DNA from: Uliginosibacterium sp036017065
Lineage (GTDB): Bacteria; Pseudomonadota; Gammaproteobacteria; Burkholderiales; Rhodocyclaceae
Assembly: GCF_036017065.1 (NCBI RefSeq)
Contig: NZ_JAYXHR010000001.1
Location: 310,001 to 374,000, forward strand
DNA: 64,000 nucleotides
Direction: 5' to 3'
Part shown: in pieces, positions 18,663 through 27,877 of the stretch
Numbering within the stretch: the stretch's first letter is position 1
Layout of the letters: each line of letters opens with the position of its first letter
The notes under the pieces: generated by a model
Told to the model about the DNA's origin: nothing
Seen by the model: only the letters and a program-made list of their open reading frames with translations
Database searches by the model: none
Program-made: the position numbers and the translations under genes

Positions 18663-19406
18663 TCAGCTGCAACTGCCGCCCAGCTCGGTCTTGCTGCGTT
18701 CGGTGGGCGTCACACCTGTGCGCAACAGGGGTGCCACGATGTCGCGCTGGAAGCGGGCACGTGCGTCGGCCGAGTCCTGCTCGCTGCGCGATACTTCGAT
18801 CAGACGCTCGCCGTTGGCGAGCGTCCATTCCTCGATCTTCAGTCGGCCTGCGGTGTGACGTGTGAAGCGGCTGATGCAGCCGCGCGACCGCGCTGCCAGC
18901 GCTGCGGGCGGCAGCGGCGCCGTTTTCCTGGTCTCCACCGAACAACTGCGGGAGTACACCTGCATGGGCTGCGTGTCGGCAGAGAAGGATACGTCGAGCT
19001 CATCCTTGGACTCGTCCGCGCCCGGCAGTGGGCAGGTCCAGGCTCTCAGCGCGGGTTTTTTGAAGGGGGCATCGCTGCGGTACTTGAAAGTGAGTTCGTA
19101 CTTGTCCTTGCCCTTCCTGCGCTGACGCAGGATGGAGGTCGCGCCGGGCGGTGCATCGGCCGGTGGCGTCAGGTCGAAGTACTGGACTTCGTAGTTATCC
19201 TTGTCGTCGGATTTCAGCTTGAGCGTTTGCAGCACGGCCTTGGCGTCGGCCATGTTGTTGCCCTTCGCCGACCAGCGAAGGGCGTATTCGGCCGACGCCT
19301 GGGCTGCGTGCGCGGGTGGAGCCAGCATCGCGGCTGCGCAAACAGCCAGTGCGACGATTGCCGGATGTGGGCGCAGTCTGTTCGAACCGTGCTCGCTGGC
19401 GATCAC
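18663..19406 (-). CDS. Exported protein of unknown function
   Basis: The 247-residue product has a signal peptide (hydrophobic core about residues 16-32, cleavage near AHA-AQ). The mature part is basic and beta-rich in appearance, with RQRRKGKDKYELTFKYRSD and several cysteines, and ends in GGSCS. I do not recognise a family. The YELTFKYR stretch is loosely reminiscent of CYTH-type strands, but nothing decisive is visible. The GTG start overlaps the stop of the alpha-2-macroglobulin gene by four bases (GTGA), so it is translated together with that protein and may act with it in the periplasm. Confidence 0.7.
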   Translation of the reverse strand: MIASEHGSNRLRPHPAIVALAVCAAAMLAPPAHAAQASAEYALRWSAKGNNMADAKAVLQTLKLKSDDKDNYEVQYFDLTPPADAPPGATSILRQRRKGKDKYELTFKYRSDAPFKKPALRAWTCPLPGADESKDELDVSFSADTQPMQVYSRSCSVETRKTAPLPPAALAARSRGCISRFTRHTAGRLKIEEWTLANGERLIEVSRSEQDSADARARFQRDIVAPLLRTGVTPTERSKTELGGSCS

Positions 19407-22400
19407 TGGCGCGGATCCACGATGGACACGGGTTCCGGCGTCACACCAATGCCGCGGATCTCCGGCCGGTACATGTCTTCCGCATACGGCGCCGGCACGC
19501 TGAACTTGCCGGGTGTCACTACGCGCAGCAGGTAGAAGAAGCGCGACTCACCGAAGGGCAGTTTGGCGGCGGTGACGAAGCGGTCGTCGCGGTATTCGGT
19601 GTGTTTGATGTTGCCGCTCTTCATCGCTTCGCCGACGTTCACGTTGTCGATGCTGAAGTCACCGGCCTGGGGGCCTTGCGACAGGTTGAGGTTCTCCACT
19701 TCGAGCCCGGCGGGAATGTGGTCGACGATCAGGCCGTCCTCCACGTGCTGTTTCGCTTTCACGGTGACGCGGGCGATCAGCATGTCGCCCACCTTGAGCG
19801 GCCCGCCGCCCCAGCGCTTGCCGTCCACGGTGTGCCAGCTGCGGCTGATCTCGATGACGTCACTCCTGGCTGCGGGGGGCTTGAGCGGGAAGCCGCTGGC
19901 TTCGAGTTCGGCGTAGATCGCCTGCGGGCCCTTGTTCTCCACGGTGATGCCGCGCGACAGGTCCGCTGGCTGCAGTTCCTGCGACAGCGTGCTGGCGCTC
20001 GTGAGCGGGCGGGTGCCAGCCGCGGACTTCAGCTCGGCCTGCCAGGGGGTGCTGGCGTCACCACCGGCAGCGCGCGCGGCGAGGAAGAGGGCCAGTCGTT
20101 CCTGCGTGGAGTACCACTGCCGTTCGCCCAGTCTTTCCGCGACGGTGGTGAGCAGGTTCTCGCGCTGCGGGTGTTGCACCTCATGACGGTTGAGCAGGGC
20201 GTAGGCCAGCGCGTTGTCGCGGACGCTGCTGCCATAGTCTCCCAGCCACTCGCCCCAGTAGTTGCCGCGGTTGGTGGCGATGCCGTAGGGGCGCTGCATG
20301 GCCTCGTTGAGCGCTTCGTCGGCACGCTTCGCGTCGCCCATCAGGCGCAGCGCCAGCGACAGGTGCACCAGTGGCAACGGGGAGCGGGCCAGCCTGCGGT
20401 GGTTGTCGTGCAGCAGGCGCAGCACGGCCAGCGGGGCTTTCTGTTCGCGCGCCAGCATGTAGCCGATGTGGGCCATCTCGGCGAAGCGCTGGTGGCCGTT
20501 GCGCAGCAGCTCGTAGTCGTGCGGTCGGTTGGCGCCGTTGCTGGCGAGGATGGCGTCGGGGACGCCGGGCAGGTAGTTGCCGGCGTTGTTCAGCTTGTCG
20601 AGCATCCAGTCCTGCGCGTTCTTGTGCATCGCGGCCGGCACGTTGAAGCCGGCGTCGCGTGCATCCATCAGGAAGCCGCTGACGTAGGCGGTCAGCCAGT
20701 ATTCGTAGCTGCCGTTGCTGCCCCACAGGCTGTAGCCGCCCGCGGCGCCCTGCATGCCGGCGATGCGGCCGATGGCGCCTTCGACGAAGCGTGCGCGTTC
20801 CTCGCGCGTGCGCGGCGTGAGGCCGACGGCCTTTGCACCGGCCTCGTCGATGAACAGGTGCGGATAGGCCGCGCTGGTGGTCTGCTCCAGGCAGCCGTAG
20901 GGGTAGTCGAGCAGGCCCTTCACCAGGCTGTTGATGTTGAGCGGTGGCTTGTTGGACAGGCTGAGCGACACCGTGGCGGAGCCGCGGAAGTAGCGTTCGG
21001 CGGCGTTGCGGTCCAGCGTGATGCTGGCGCCGGGCTCGATGCGCAGGCGCTGGTTCTGGTGCTCGCGCGGCAGCGGGGGCTGTACCTGCAGGGCGAACTC
21101 GCGCTTGATGACGACCGGTTTCGCGCCAGCGGTGCGCAGATCCAGCGTGATGCGCGCCAGGCCGTAGGGCTCGGTCGGCTCGGCGGTGAAGCGCAGGATC
21201 TCGCGCTGCTTGTCCTTCAGGTTGATGCTGCGGCTGCCGCCCGCGATGCGCAGCGGTGACTCGGCGCTCAGGCTGATGCTGACCTGTTGCGGCGTGCCGC
21301 TCATGTTGGTGACGTCGAGCGCCAGCGTGGCGGCGTCACCCGGCGCGATGAAGCGCGGCGTGGCGATCTCCGCCACGATGGGGGCGGATACCGTCATCTC
21401 GCGCTCGGCACTGCCGAAGCTCTCCGCGGTGGCGGCCACCGCCATGATGCGCAGCGTGCCGTTGAAGTCCGGCACGTCCAGCGGCACGTCGGCTTCGCCC
21501 TGTGCGTTGAGCTGCACCGGCCCGGAAAAGAGGTCGATCAGCTTCACCTTGCTGGGCATGCTGCGGGTGTCGCGCATGCCGGCGTCGCCGCCCCATTTCA
21601 GCTTGCCGCGCAGGCCATCCATCTTCTCGATGAGCTTGCCGTAAATGTCGGTCAGCTCGATGCCGAAGCGGTGCTTGCCGAAGAAGAAGTCGAACGGGTC
21701 TGGCGTCTTGTAGCTGGTGATGTTGAGGATGCCGACGTCGACCGCGGACACGGTGACGAAGGCCGGCTTGCCGGCCGCACCTTCGACCTTCACACGCGCC
21801 GTGGCGCGCTTCTCCGGCTCCACGCGTTGTGGTGTGGTGATGGCCACCTTCAGCTTGCGGTCGTCGCGCGCCAATGGCAGCCAGGTGAGGCCGATGGCAC
21901 GCGCCGGGGTGACGCGATCGCCTTCGCTGCCGGGGCGGAACACCACGGCGGAGACGTACATGTCGGAGCGCTTCCAGCTCTTGTCGATGGGAATGCGCAG
22001 CGTGGTGCCGGAGGTGCTCACCTTCACGCGGCGGCTCCACAGCACCTTGTCGGCTTCCACCAGCACCAGCGCCTCGCCGTCGTGCGGCGGCAGCATGGTG
22101 AGTTCCACCTCGGTGCCGGGTTTGGCCGGTACGCCGGCCAGCTTCATCTGCACGCGGTCGGGGCGGTTGCCGATGTCATCGGCGTTCTGCGCGCCCCAGC
22201 CGGCGTAGAAGCGGTAGCGCGCCGTCAGGCCGGTGTCGGGGTCGGTGACTTCCAGCCGGTAGGTGCCCCATTCGACGGGGAGCGTGAGCTTCGCACGGGC
22301 CTTCAGCGCCAGGCGGCCGGACTCCAGCAACTGGTTGCCCTCGGTGTAGCCCGAATGCCAGCCGCGACGATCGTCGTAGCGCCAGTAGTACTGGCGGTCT

Positions 22401-24532
22401 TCCTTGTAGAGTCGGAAGGCGGCCTCGGCGGCCGGCACGATCTTGCCGGCTGCATCCGTGCGTATGACTTCGAACTCCGCCATGCTGCCCTCGCGGGTGA
22501 CGTTGCGTTCGAAGGCGGGGCGGATGCCGATCAGCGTCTTAGCCGGCCACCAGGCGCGTTCCAGCGAACGCACCACCGGGCGGCCGCCGGACTCCAGCAG
22601 GCTGAAGCTGGCGCGCGCTTTCATCGGCGACTGCAGCTTGCCCAGGCCCAGCGGGATGTCGACCTCCGCACGGCCTTCGTCGTCGAGCGTCGTTTCGTCC
22701 AGGTCGCGACGGGTCTTGGCGCTGTCGTCGGCGAAGTCGCCGAAGATGAAGCCCGGCCACTGGCGGGGCAGGGGATTGGTGGCGCGTTCCACGGCGAGGC
22801 TGGCGAGCAGGCGGTTGCCGGCCGCGGGGGCGCCGTAGAGGTAGTCGCCGCGCACCTGCACGGCGAAGTTGCCGTCGTCTGCCAGCGGCGCGTCCTCGCT
22901 CTTCAGGTCGAGCTTCATGCGCTCGGGCAGGAATTCCTCCACCTGGAAACTCCACACCGTGTCGGCGCGTTTCGCTGCCGGATCGGCCTTGGCCTCCAGC
23001 GTCCAGCGGCCGGTGGCGGCATCGGCCGGTAGCACGATGGCGCGCTGGAAATAGCCGGGTGTGCGGGCGTCCGGCTGCCACACGGCAGATTGCACGACGT
23101 CGCCGTCGGGCTTCTTCAGTTCCACCGTGATGGGGCTGGGTGGCAGCACCTGGCCGTCGGCATTGCGCGCCAGCATCGACGCGGTGAAGGTTTCGCCCGG
23201 CCGGTAGAGGTCACGTCCGGCGTAGAGAAACAGCTTGGCGTCACGCGGCAGGTGGCCGCCGATTTCGAACTCGGACAGGTCCAGCCCCGGCTCGTGCAGC
23301 ACGATCATCGACAGTTCCTTGCCGCGTCGGGCCAGCAGCACGTGGGCCTTGTCCGGCACGCCGGCCAGGGTGGCACGGCCTTCGCCATCCACCTTGCCGC
23401 GGGCGATGGTCTTCGCCTCGGCGTCCAGCACCTCGATGTCGGCGCCGGTGATCGCCTCGCCGGTCTTCAGCGAGGTGGTGAACACATCCATCTGTTTCGC
23501 CTGGCGGCGCACGTGCAGGCCGATGTCGCTGACGTAGAAGTAGGTGACCTGGTAGTTGTCGCCGAAGCGGCCGGGTTGGCTCATCACCGCCACGTAGATG
23601 CCGGGTTCCTTCAGCTCGGCGATCGTCTCCACCGGCAGGTGGGTCACCTTGCGACGGTTCTGCTTCTCGTCGGTGAGGAAGCGGCCGAGGTAGACGCTCT
23701 TCGACATCTCCTTCAGCTGGTTGAGCTGCCAGCCGTACGTATTGCCCTTGAGGCGGTTGCGGCGGCCGCTGTCCCAGTAGAACTCGTCTTCCTCTTCGTC
23801 GCTGTCGCCGGCCTTGATGCCGATGATGCGGCTGATGAACTGCGGGAACTGTGCCGGCTCGATGCGCAGGAACTGCACATCCACTTCCGGCACGTTGATG
23901 GTGACGATGGGCAGGCCGCCGTTCTGTCCGGCAGGCAGCACCGTGCCCTTGCTGGCGAAGTAATACGTCGGCGCCATGTCGGCGGAGGCGACGCGGCATT
24001 CGCGTGCACGTTCCAGCGAGGCGCCGCCCTGGCTGCGCAGGCTGGCCGACACGGTGATGCGGAAGTTGCGCTGCGCGCTGATGTAGGGAAACACCAGGGT
24101 GCGGCCATTGTTCTGCAGCACCCAGGTGTTGCGGACGACCTTGCCGGTGGGCGCACTCTGCGCGACGTCGGTGAGCGGCACGGGCGCCTGCGCGTCATTG
24201 CCGTCCTCGTTGCCGTTTTCGTTCTTCTCCGTCGCGCCGAGATCGGTGACCTGCACCAGCGTGTCGAAGGGCTGGTCGCGCTCCAGCGGTTCGGTGAAGC
24301 TCACCGACAGGGAGGGCTGGTCTTCGAACAGGCTCGCCTGGCAACTGTCGGCGCCGAACGCAGCGCCCGCCGCCGGTGTGCCGCTTGCGGAGCCTGGGGC
24401 GGTGATGACGTCGCCACCGGCGCCCTGCGGCGTGGCGCGATGCTTGAGCCACCATGCACCGGCCGCGCCGGCTACTGCGACGACCGTGATTCCTGCTGCA
24501 ATCGCCGCCTTGGTCCGCAAGGACATCCGCAT
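19403..24532 (-). CDS. Bacterial alpha-2-macroglobulin family protein
   Basis: These large periplasmic proteins trap proteases through bait cleavage and a reactive thioester. The 1709-residue product starts with a membrane anchor (residues about 9-28) rather than a lipobox, followed by several beta-sandwich macroglobulin-type domains. The thioester motif YPYGCLEQ is intact, with Cys1214 and Gln1217, inside the helical barrel domain, and a final receptor-binding-like beta domain follows. An acidic insert at about residues 253-260 (SDEEEDE) is unusual. It is of the YfhM class commonly paired with pbpC, which here lies downstream on the same strand. Confidence 0.93.
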   Translation of the reverse strand: MRMSLRTKAAIAAGITVVAVAGAAGAWWLKHRATPQGAGGDVITAPGSASGTPAAGAAFGADSCQASLFEDQPSLSVSFTEPLERDQPFDTLVQVTDLGATEKNENGNEDGNDAQAPVPLTDVAQSAPTGKVVRNTWVLQNNGRTLVFPYISAQRNFRITVSASLRSQGGASLERARECRVASADMAPTYYFASKGTVLPAGQNGGLPIVTINVPEVDVQFLRIEPAQFPQFISRIIGIKAGDSDEEEDEFYWDSGRRNRLKGNTYGWQLNQLKEMSKSVYLGRFLTDEKQNRRKVTHLPVETIAELKEPGIYVAVMSQPGRFGDNYQVTYFYVSDIGLHVRRQAKQMDVFTTSLKTGEAITGADIEVLDAEAKTIARGKVDGEGRATLAGVPDKAHVLLARRGKELSMIVLHEPGLDLSEFEIGGHLPRDAKLFLYAGRDLYRPGETFTASMLARNADGQVLPPSPITVELKKPDGDVVQSAVWQPDARTPGYFQRAIVLPADAATGRWTLEAKADPAAKRADTVWSFQVEEFLPERMKLDLKSEDAPLADDGNFAVQVRGDYLYGAPAAGNRLLASLAVERATNPLPRQWPGFIFGDFADDSAKTRRDLDETTLDDEGRAEVDIPLGLGKLQSPMKARASFSLLESGGRPVVRSLERAWWPAKTLIGIRPAFERNVTREGSMAEFEVIRTDAAGKIVPAAEAAFRLYKEDRQYYWRYDDRRGWHSGYTEGNQLLESGRLALKARAKLTLPVEWGTYRLEVTDPDTGLTARYRFYAGWGAQNADDIGNRPDRVQMKLAGVPAKPGTEVELTMLPPHDGEALVLVEADKVLWSRRVKVSTSGTTLRIPIDKSWKRSDMYVSAVVFRPGSEGDRVTPARAIGLTWLPLARDDRKLKVAITTPQRVEPEKRATARVKVEGAAGKPAFVTVSAVDVGILNITSYKTPDPFDFFFGKHRFGIELTDIYGKLIEKMDGLRGKLKWGGDAGMRDTRSMPSKVKLIDLFSGPVQLNAQGEADVPLDVPDFNGTLRIMAVAATAESFGSAEREMTVSAPIVAEIATPRFIAPGDAATLALDVTNMSGTPQQVSISLSAESPLRIAGGSRSINLKDKQREILRFTAEPTEPYGLARITLDLRTAGAKPVVIKREFALQVQPPLPREHQNQRLRIEPGASITLDRNAAERYFRGSATVSLSLSNKPPLNINSLVKGLLDYPYGCLEQTTSAAYPHLFIDEAGAKAVGLTPRTREERARFVEGAIGRIAGMQGAAGGYSLWGSNGSYEYWLTAYVSGFLMDARDAGFNVPAAMHKNAQDWMLDKLNNAGNYLPGVPDAILASNGANRPHDYELLRNGHQRFAEMAHIGYMLAREQKAPLAVLRLLHDNHRRLARSPLPLVHLSLALRLMGDAKRADEALNEAMQRPYGIATNRGNYWGEWLGDYGSSVRDNALAYALLNRHEVQHPQRENLLTTVAERLGERQWYSTQERLALFLAARAAGGDASTPWQAELKSAAGTRPLTSASTLSQELQPADLSRGITVENKGPQAIYAELEASGFPLKPPAARSDVIEISRSWHTVDGKRWGGGPLKVGDMLIARVTVKAKQHVEDGLIVDHIPAGLEVENLNLSQGPQAGDFSIDNVNVGEAMKSGNIKHTEYRDDRFVTAAKLPFGESRFFYLLRVVTPGKFSVPAPYAEDMYRPEIRGIGVTPEPVSIVDPRQ

Positions 24533-24559
24533 GCCCGTCTCCCTTTGATGAGTGCGGGC

Positions 24560-24588
24560 ACTCTAGCAGCGGCGCAGGGGCGGAGAAA
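24560..24588 (-). promoter_or_regulatory. Possible promoter of the alpha-2-macroglobulin gene
   Basis: On the minus strand an extended -10 box TGCTAGAGT (hexamer at 24560-24565) is preceded, after a 17-bp spacer, by the weak -35 TTTCTC (24583-24588). A start about 20 bases before the ATG would leave an AAAGGGAG Shine-Dalgarno site in the leader. Confidence 0.35.
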
Positions 24589-24678
24589 GGGCGGCTTCGG
24601 GGCAGCGGCCGGGCGGCCATGCCGATGGCTTGCAGCGGCGGGCGAGCGGTCTCGCAGGCTGGCCCGGAGCCGGGAGAC

Positions 24679-26079
24679 TCAGTAGACGAAGCTGTGGATT
24701 TCCTGGTCGCCGGAGGTCAGGCCGACGAAGGCCACCATGCGCTCGGTGGGGCGCCATTCCATCGGCTCGGTGCTGTAGGGGTTGTACAGCTCGGGGGTGT
24801 TGAGTGCCTGGCGCGCCTGTTCCACGTCGTCGCTGGTGGCACGCAGGCGTGCGGCCAGCAGGCTGGCACGGCGCAACCCTTCGAGGTTGGCGACGTTGGT
24901 GGCATGGCGGTCGATGCGGGAATGGCCGAACGCGGTGAGGATCTTGCCGATGGGGTTGTAGGCCATCGAGTACCACGGTGTCTTCAGGCCCTGGGCCCTG
25001 TTCTGCAATTGCTGCACGCTGGCCATCGCGTCGGCCGTCTCCGAGATCGGACGATCCAGTGCGAGGGCGACGTCCATGTATTGCTCGGCAACCTGGTTGC
25101 TGGTCGCCTGGTACTTGAACAGGCGGCTGGAGAAAGCGTGACGGACCTGCTCGAACGCGCTGCGTCGTGCCGCGTCTTCATCCAGCGCGTCGCGGCGGGC
25201 CAGGTCCAGCGAGGTGTTGGCATACAACCACTCGCCGATCAGCGCCCAGGTCATGGAGCGCTCTTCTTCGCTGATGGCCTGCTGCCAGCCGGACGGGATC
25301 AGCGCCGCGGCCTGCGCCGGCGACAGCCTGGCCAGTGCGAGGTTGGCGTACTGGAAGTGCCGCTTCAGGGCGGTGGCGGCAATGCTCTTGGTGGTCAGCG
25401 ATTCGGTATTGGCCAGCACCATGCGCCAGAAGCGATGGTCGGCTTCAAGCAGGGCGCGCGCAGCCTCCGGCCGGCCGTCGCGGGCATGCAGCCAGGCCTG
25501 CGCCAGCAGGACCTCGTGCGCCGGCATCACGCTCATCAACTGGGTGGAGGATGGCGCCGCACGCCCCTCCACCGGCCGCGGTTCCAGCCAGTCGGTGTTG
25601 GCGAGCAGCGCGCGATGACGGTCCAGCAACCAGGCTTCGTCGCTGAGCCACTGGCGTACCACGTCGATCCTGCTGGTCAGCGCGGCATCGCAACGTGGCC
25701 CCATCAGCCGGCATTCGCCGAGCAGGTTGCGCAGCGCCGGCGGGCGCTGCAGGGTCAGCGTCTGCTCCGGTGCAACGAGGCTATGCAGGCCCTTGCCGGG
25801 TTGTTGCAGCGCGGCGTTGATCTGCGCCATGCGCTGCGTGCCGATGCGGCGCGGGTCGTCTTCCTGCGCTGCGGCGAAGCCCAGTGCGTAGACGTAGGCG
25901 TTCTGCGCGTCGGCCACCGGCGGACGGCTCTGGCACATCAGGGTGAACTTGAGTGCGGACTCCGAGACCGGCTCGTCGTGGCGATTGACGAAAAGAAGCG
26001 CCAGCCCAGCCAGCGCCGTCAGCACCAGCAGGGACAGGGTGATCCACAACAGGAAGCGCAATGCACGGCTGGCAGCCAT
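24679..26079 (-). CDS. Membrane-anchored protein of unknown function
   Basis: The 466-residue product has one N-terminal transmembrane helix (about residues 6-30) after a basic start, placing the rest in the periplasm. The remainder is helical, Ala/Leu/Arg-rich and without a motif I recognise; SRPPVADAQNAYVYALGF follows the anchor. The ATG at 26079 is chosen because the upstream frame is Arg-rich noise and because it yields the anchor. It lies about 150 bases upstream of the alpha-2-macroglobulin gene on the same strand, though a separate promoter may intervene. Confidence 0.72.
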   Translation of the reverse strand: MAASRALRFLLWITLSLLVLTALAGLALLFVNRHDEPVSESALKFTLMCQSRPPVADAQNAYVYALGFAAAQEDDPRRIGTQRMAQINAALQQPGKGLHSLVAPEQTLTLQRPPALRNLLGECRLMGPRCDAALTSRIDVVRQWLSDEAWLLDRHRALLANTDWLEPRPVEGRAAPSSTQLMSVMPAHEVLLAQAWLHARDGRPEAARALLEADHRFWRMVLANTESLTTKSIAATALKRHFQYANLALARLSPAQAAALIPSGWQQAISEEERSMTWALIGEWLYANTSLDLARRDALDEDAARRSAFEQVRHAFSSRLFKYQATSNQVAEQYMDVALALDRPISETADAMASVQQLQNRAQGLKTPWYSMAYNPIGKILTAFGHSRIDRHATNVANLEGLRRASLLAARLRATSDDVEQARQALNTPELYNPYSTEPMEWRPTERMVAFVGLTSGDQEIHSFVY

Positions 26080-26189
26080 GGGCCGATCGGGGCTCGAAAA
26101 GACCGTCAGTGTCGGCAAGCACCGGAGCGGAGGCAACCACCTTGCCCTTGCGGGTATCGCCGCGCCGACCGGTGGCGCCGCCGCGCGCT

Positions 26190-27653
26190 TCAGTCGGAAG
26201 CCGGGTGGTGGCGCCGGTCGTTGCCGTGCTGCTGGTAGTGGGCACGCTTGGCGGCGTACATGGCCTCGTCGGCACGCTGCACGGCCTGGATGAGTGCACC
26301 GGCGTCCTCGCAGGTACTGGTGCCGACCGCGAAGGACAGCCGCGGCCCGGTGTAGAACTGGTTGTTCAGGTCGGCCACGATGTGGATGCGCTCGATGGCC
26401 TTCTCCGCATCGTCCGCGTTGGCGCCCGGCAGCAGGATGCCGAACTCGTCGCCGCCGATGCGCGCCACGCACTCGTTGTCGCCGATCGCCTTCTTCAGCG
26501 CTTCGCCCGCGCGGCGCAGCAGGTCGTCACCCGCGGCGTGGCCGATGGTGTCGTTGGCGATCTTCAACCCGTTGAGGTCGACGATGATCACGCTGACCGG
26601 GTAGGGGCCTTTGCGGGTGACGCGTGCCAGCTCCTCGTCGAAGTAGGCGCGGTTGTTCAGCTTGGTCAGCGGATCGTGGCGGCCGAGGAACTCCAGGTAG
26701 GCCTCGGCCTTCTTGCGGGCGGTGATGTCGGTCAGCGAGATAAGCACCCGCTCCCAAGTCTGCTCGAAGCCCGGCAGCACGGAGAACTGCAGGTGCACGT
26801 TCACCACCTGGCCGGACAGCGAATAGTTGATGGCTTCGCGCTGCTGGAAGAGCTGGCCGTTCCACAGGTCGATCAACTGTTCGGCGAAGTGCTGGTGCAT
26901 GTCGTCGCGGAAGATCTTGCCCAGGTTGCCGAGGATGGTTTCCTTGTTGCTGGCACCGAACATCTTCATCGTCTGGCGATTGATGTCGATGACGTGGATC
27001 TCGTGCATGCAGTGGGTGACGAATTCCGGATGCACGTTCAGGAAGGTGCGGAAGTCCTGGATGCCCATGCCGCGCACGTCTTCGATCATGCGACGGATGC
27101 CGCTGAAGTCCTCCACCCACAACGACACCGGCGAATGCTCGAACAGCCCCAGCGCGTACTGCTCGCTGTGCTTCACGCGCTGCTCGGCCTGCACGCGGGC
27201 AGTGATGTCCTCCAGCGCGATGATGACGCGCGACCAGTCGTGCTCGTGGCCGGGCACGACGCGGGCATTCACCAGCACATCGATGCGGCGGCCATCCAGC
27301 GCGTAGTTCACGCTCTGGCTGGCGAAGCCGTTGCCGCCGCGCCACAGCGCTGCCATGTCATGGGCATGCTGGTCGTGCATGTCGTCGCGGAAGACAGTGC
27401 CCAGGTTGGCGACGAGATGGCCGAAATCCTGCGCGCCCAGCAACTGCAGCGTGCGCTGGTTGGCGGCGAGCACGCGGATTGCCGCGGAGCATTCCTCCAC
27501 CGCAGATGGATTGGCTGCGAAGTGCGCATCGATGTCTTCGATGCCGTCGGCCTTCCACTGGGCGAACAGACGATGGATGCCGCTGAAATCCTCCAGCCAC
27601 AGGGAGATCGGAGCATGGTCGAACAGCGGGTCGAGGGGAGCGGCGGTGGTCAT
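26190..27653 (-). CDS. Diguanylate cyclase with two tandem PAS-like domains
   Basis: The 487-residue cytoplasmic protein makes cyclic di-GMP. Two homologous sensor modules (about residues 11-158 and 171-318) each begin with SxWxEDFSGIxR and end with xDITARxxAE, so they arose by internal duplication. The C-terminal GGDEF domain has HDPLTKLNNRAYFDEEL and an intact active-site RIGGDEF, with GGDEF at 400-404. The RxxD product-inhibition site expected five residues upstream is absent (GDNE instead), so classical feedback inhibition is unlikely. No transmembrane helices are seen. It stands alone between the unknown membrane protein and the urease operon. Confidence 0.92.
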   Translation of the reverse strand: MTTAAPLDPLFDHAPISLWLEDFSGIHRLFAQWKADGIEDIDAHFAANPSAVEECSAAIRVLAANQRTLQLLGAQDFGHLVANLGTVFRDDMHDQHAHDMAALWRGGNGFASQSVNYALDGRRIDVLVNARVVPGHEHDWSRVIIALEDITARVQAEQRVKHSEQYALGLFEHSPVSLWVEDFSGIRRMIEDVRGMGIQDFRTFLNVHPEFVTHCMHEIHVIDINRQTMKMFGASNKETILGNLGKIFRDDMHQHFAEQLIDLWNGQLFQQREAINYSLSGQVVNVHLQFSVLPGFEQTWERVLISLTDITARKKAEAYLEFLGRHDPLTKLNNRAYFDEELARVTRKGPYPVSVIIVDLNGLKIANDTIGHAAGDDLLRRAGEALKKAIGDNECVARIGGDEFGILLPGANADDAEKAIERIHIVADLNNQFYTGPRLSFAVGTSTCEDAGALIQAVQRADEAMYAAKRAHYQQHGNDRRHHPASD

Positions 27654-27810
27654 GATGGGTGAAACCGGAATTCGGCGGACTGGCCGTGCCTAAGCATAGG
27701 CGAGCAGGCGCGCGCAGAAAGGGTGGAACTGGCCCCGCGGCAGGCGCTTATTCGTGCGTGCCCGACGGGATCGTCGCCTGTGGCCGACAGGCCGTGGCAG
27801 AGGGGAATGC

Positions 27811-27832
27811 AAAACCGGGCCACGGCCCGGTT
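27811..27832 (-). terminator. Intrinsic terminator of the urease operon
   Basis: Reading the minus strand, AACCGGGCC and GGCCCGGTT form a 9-bp inverted repeat followed by TTTTGC, about 46 bases after the ureG stop. The palindrome centre is tight, so the real loop is CCGTGG or similar. Confidence 0.75.
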
Positions 27833-27877
27833 CGAGATGGAATTCAGCAACTGAATCAGTTCTTCCTCAATCCTTCC

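Noticed and set aside
24679..24744. Frame end of the membrane-anchored unknown as part of the macroglobulin operon
   Set aside because: The spacing of about 150 bases and the possible promoter at 24560-24588 make a single transcript uncertain, so no operon claim is made.
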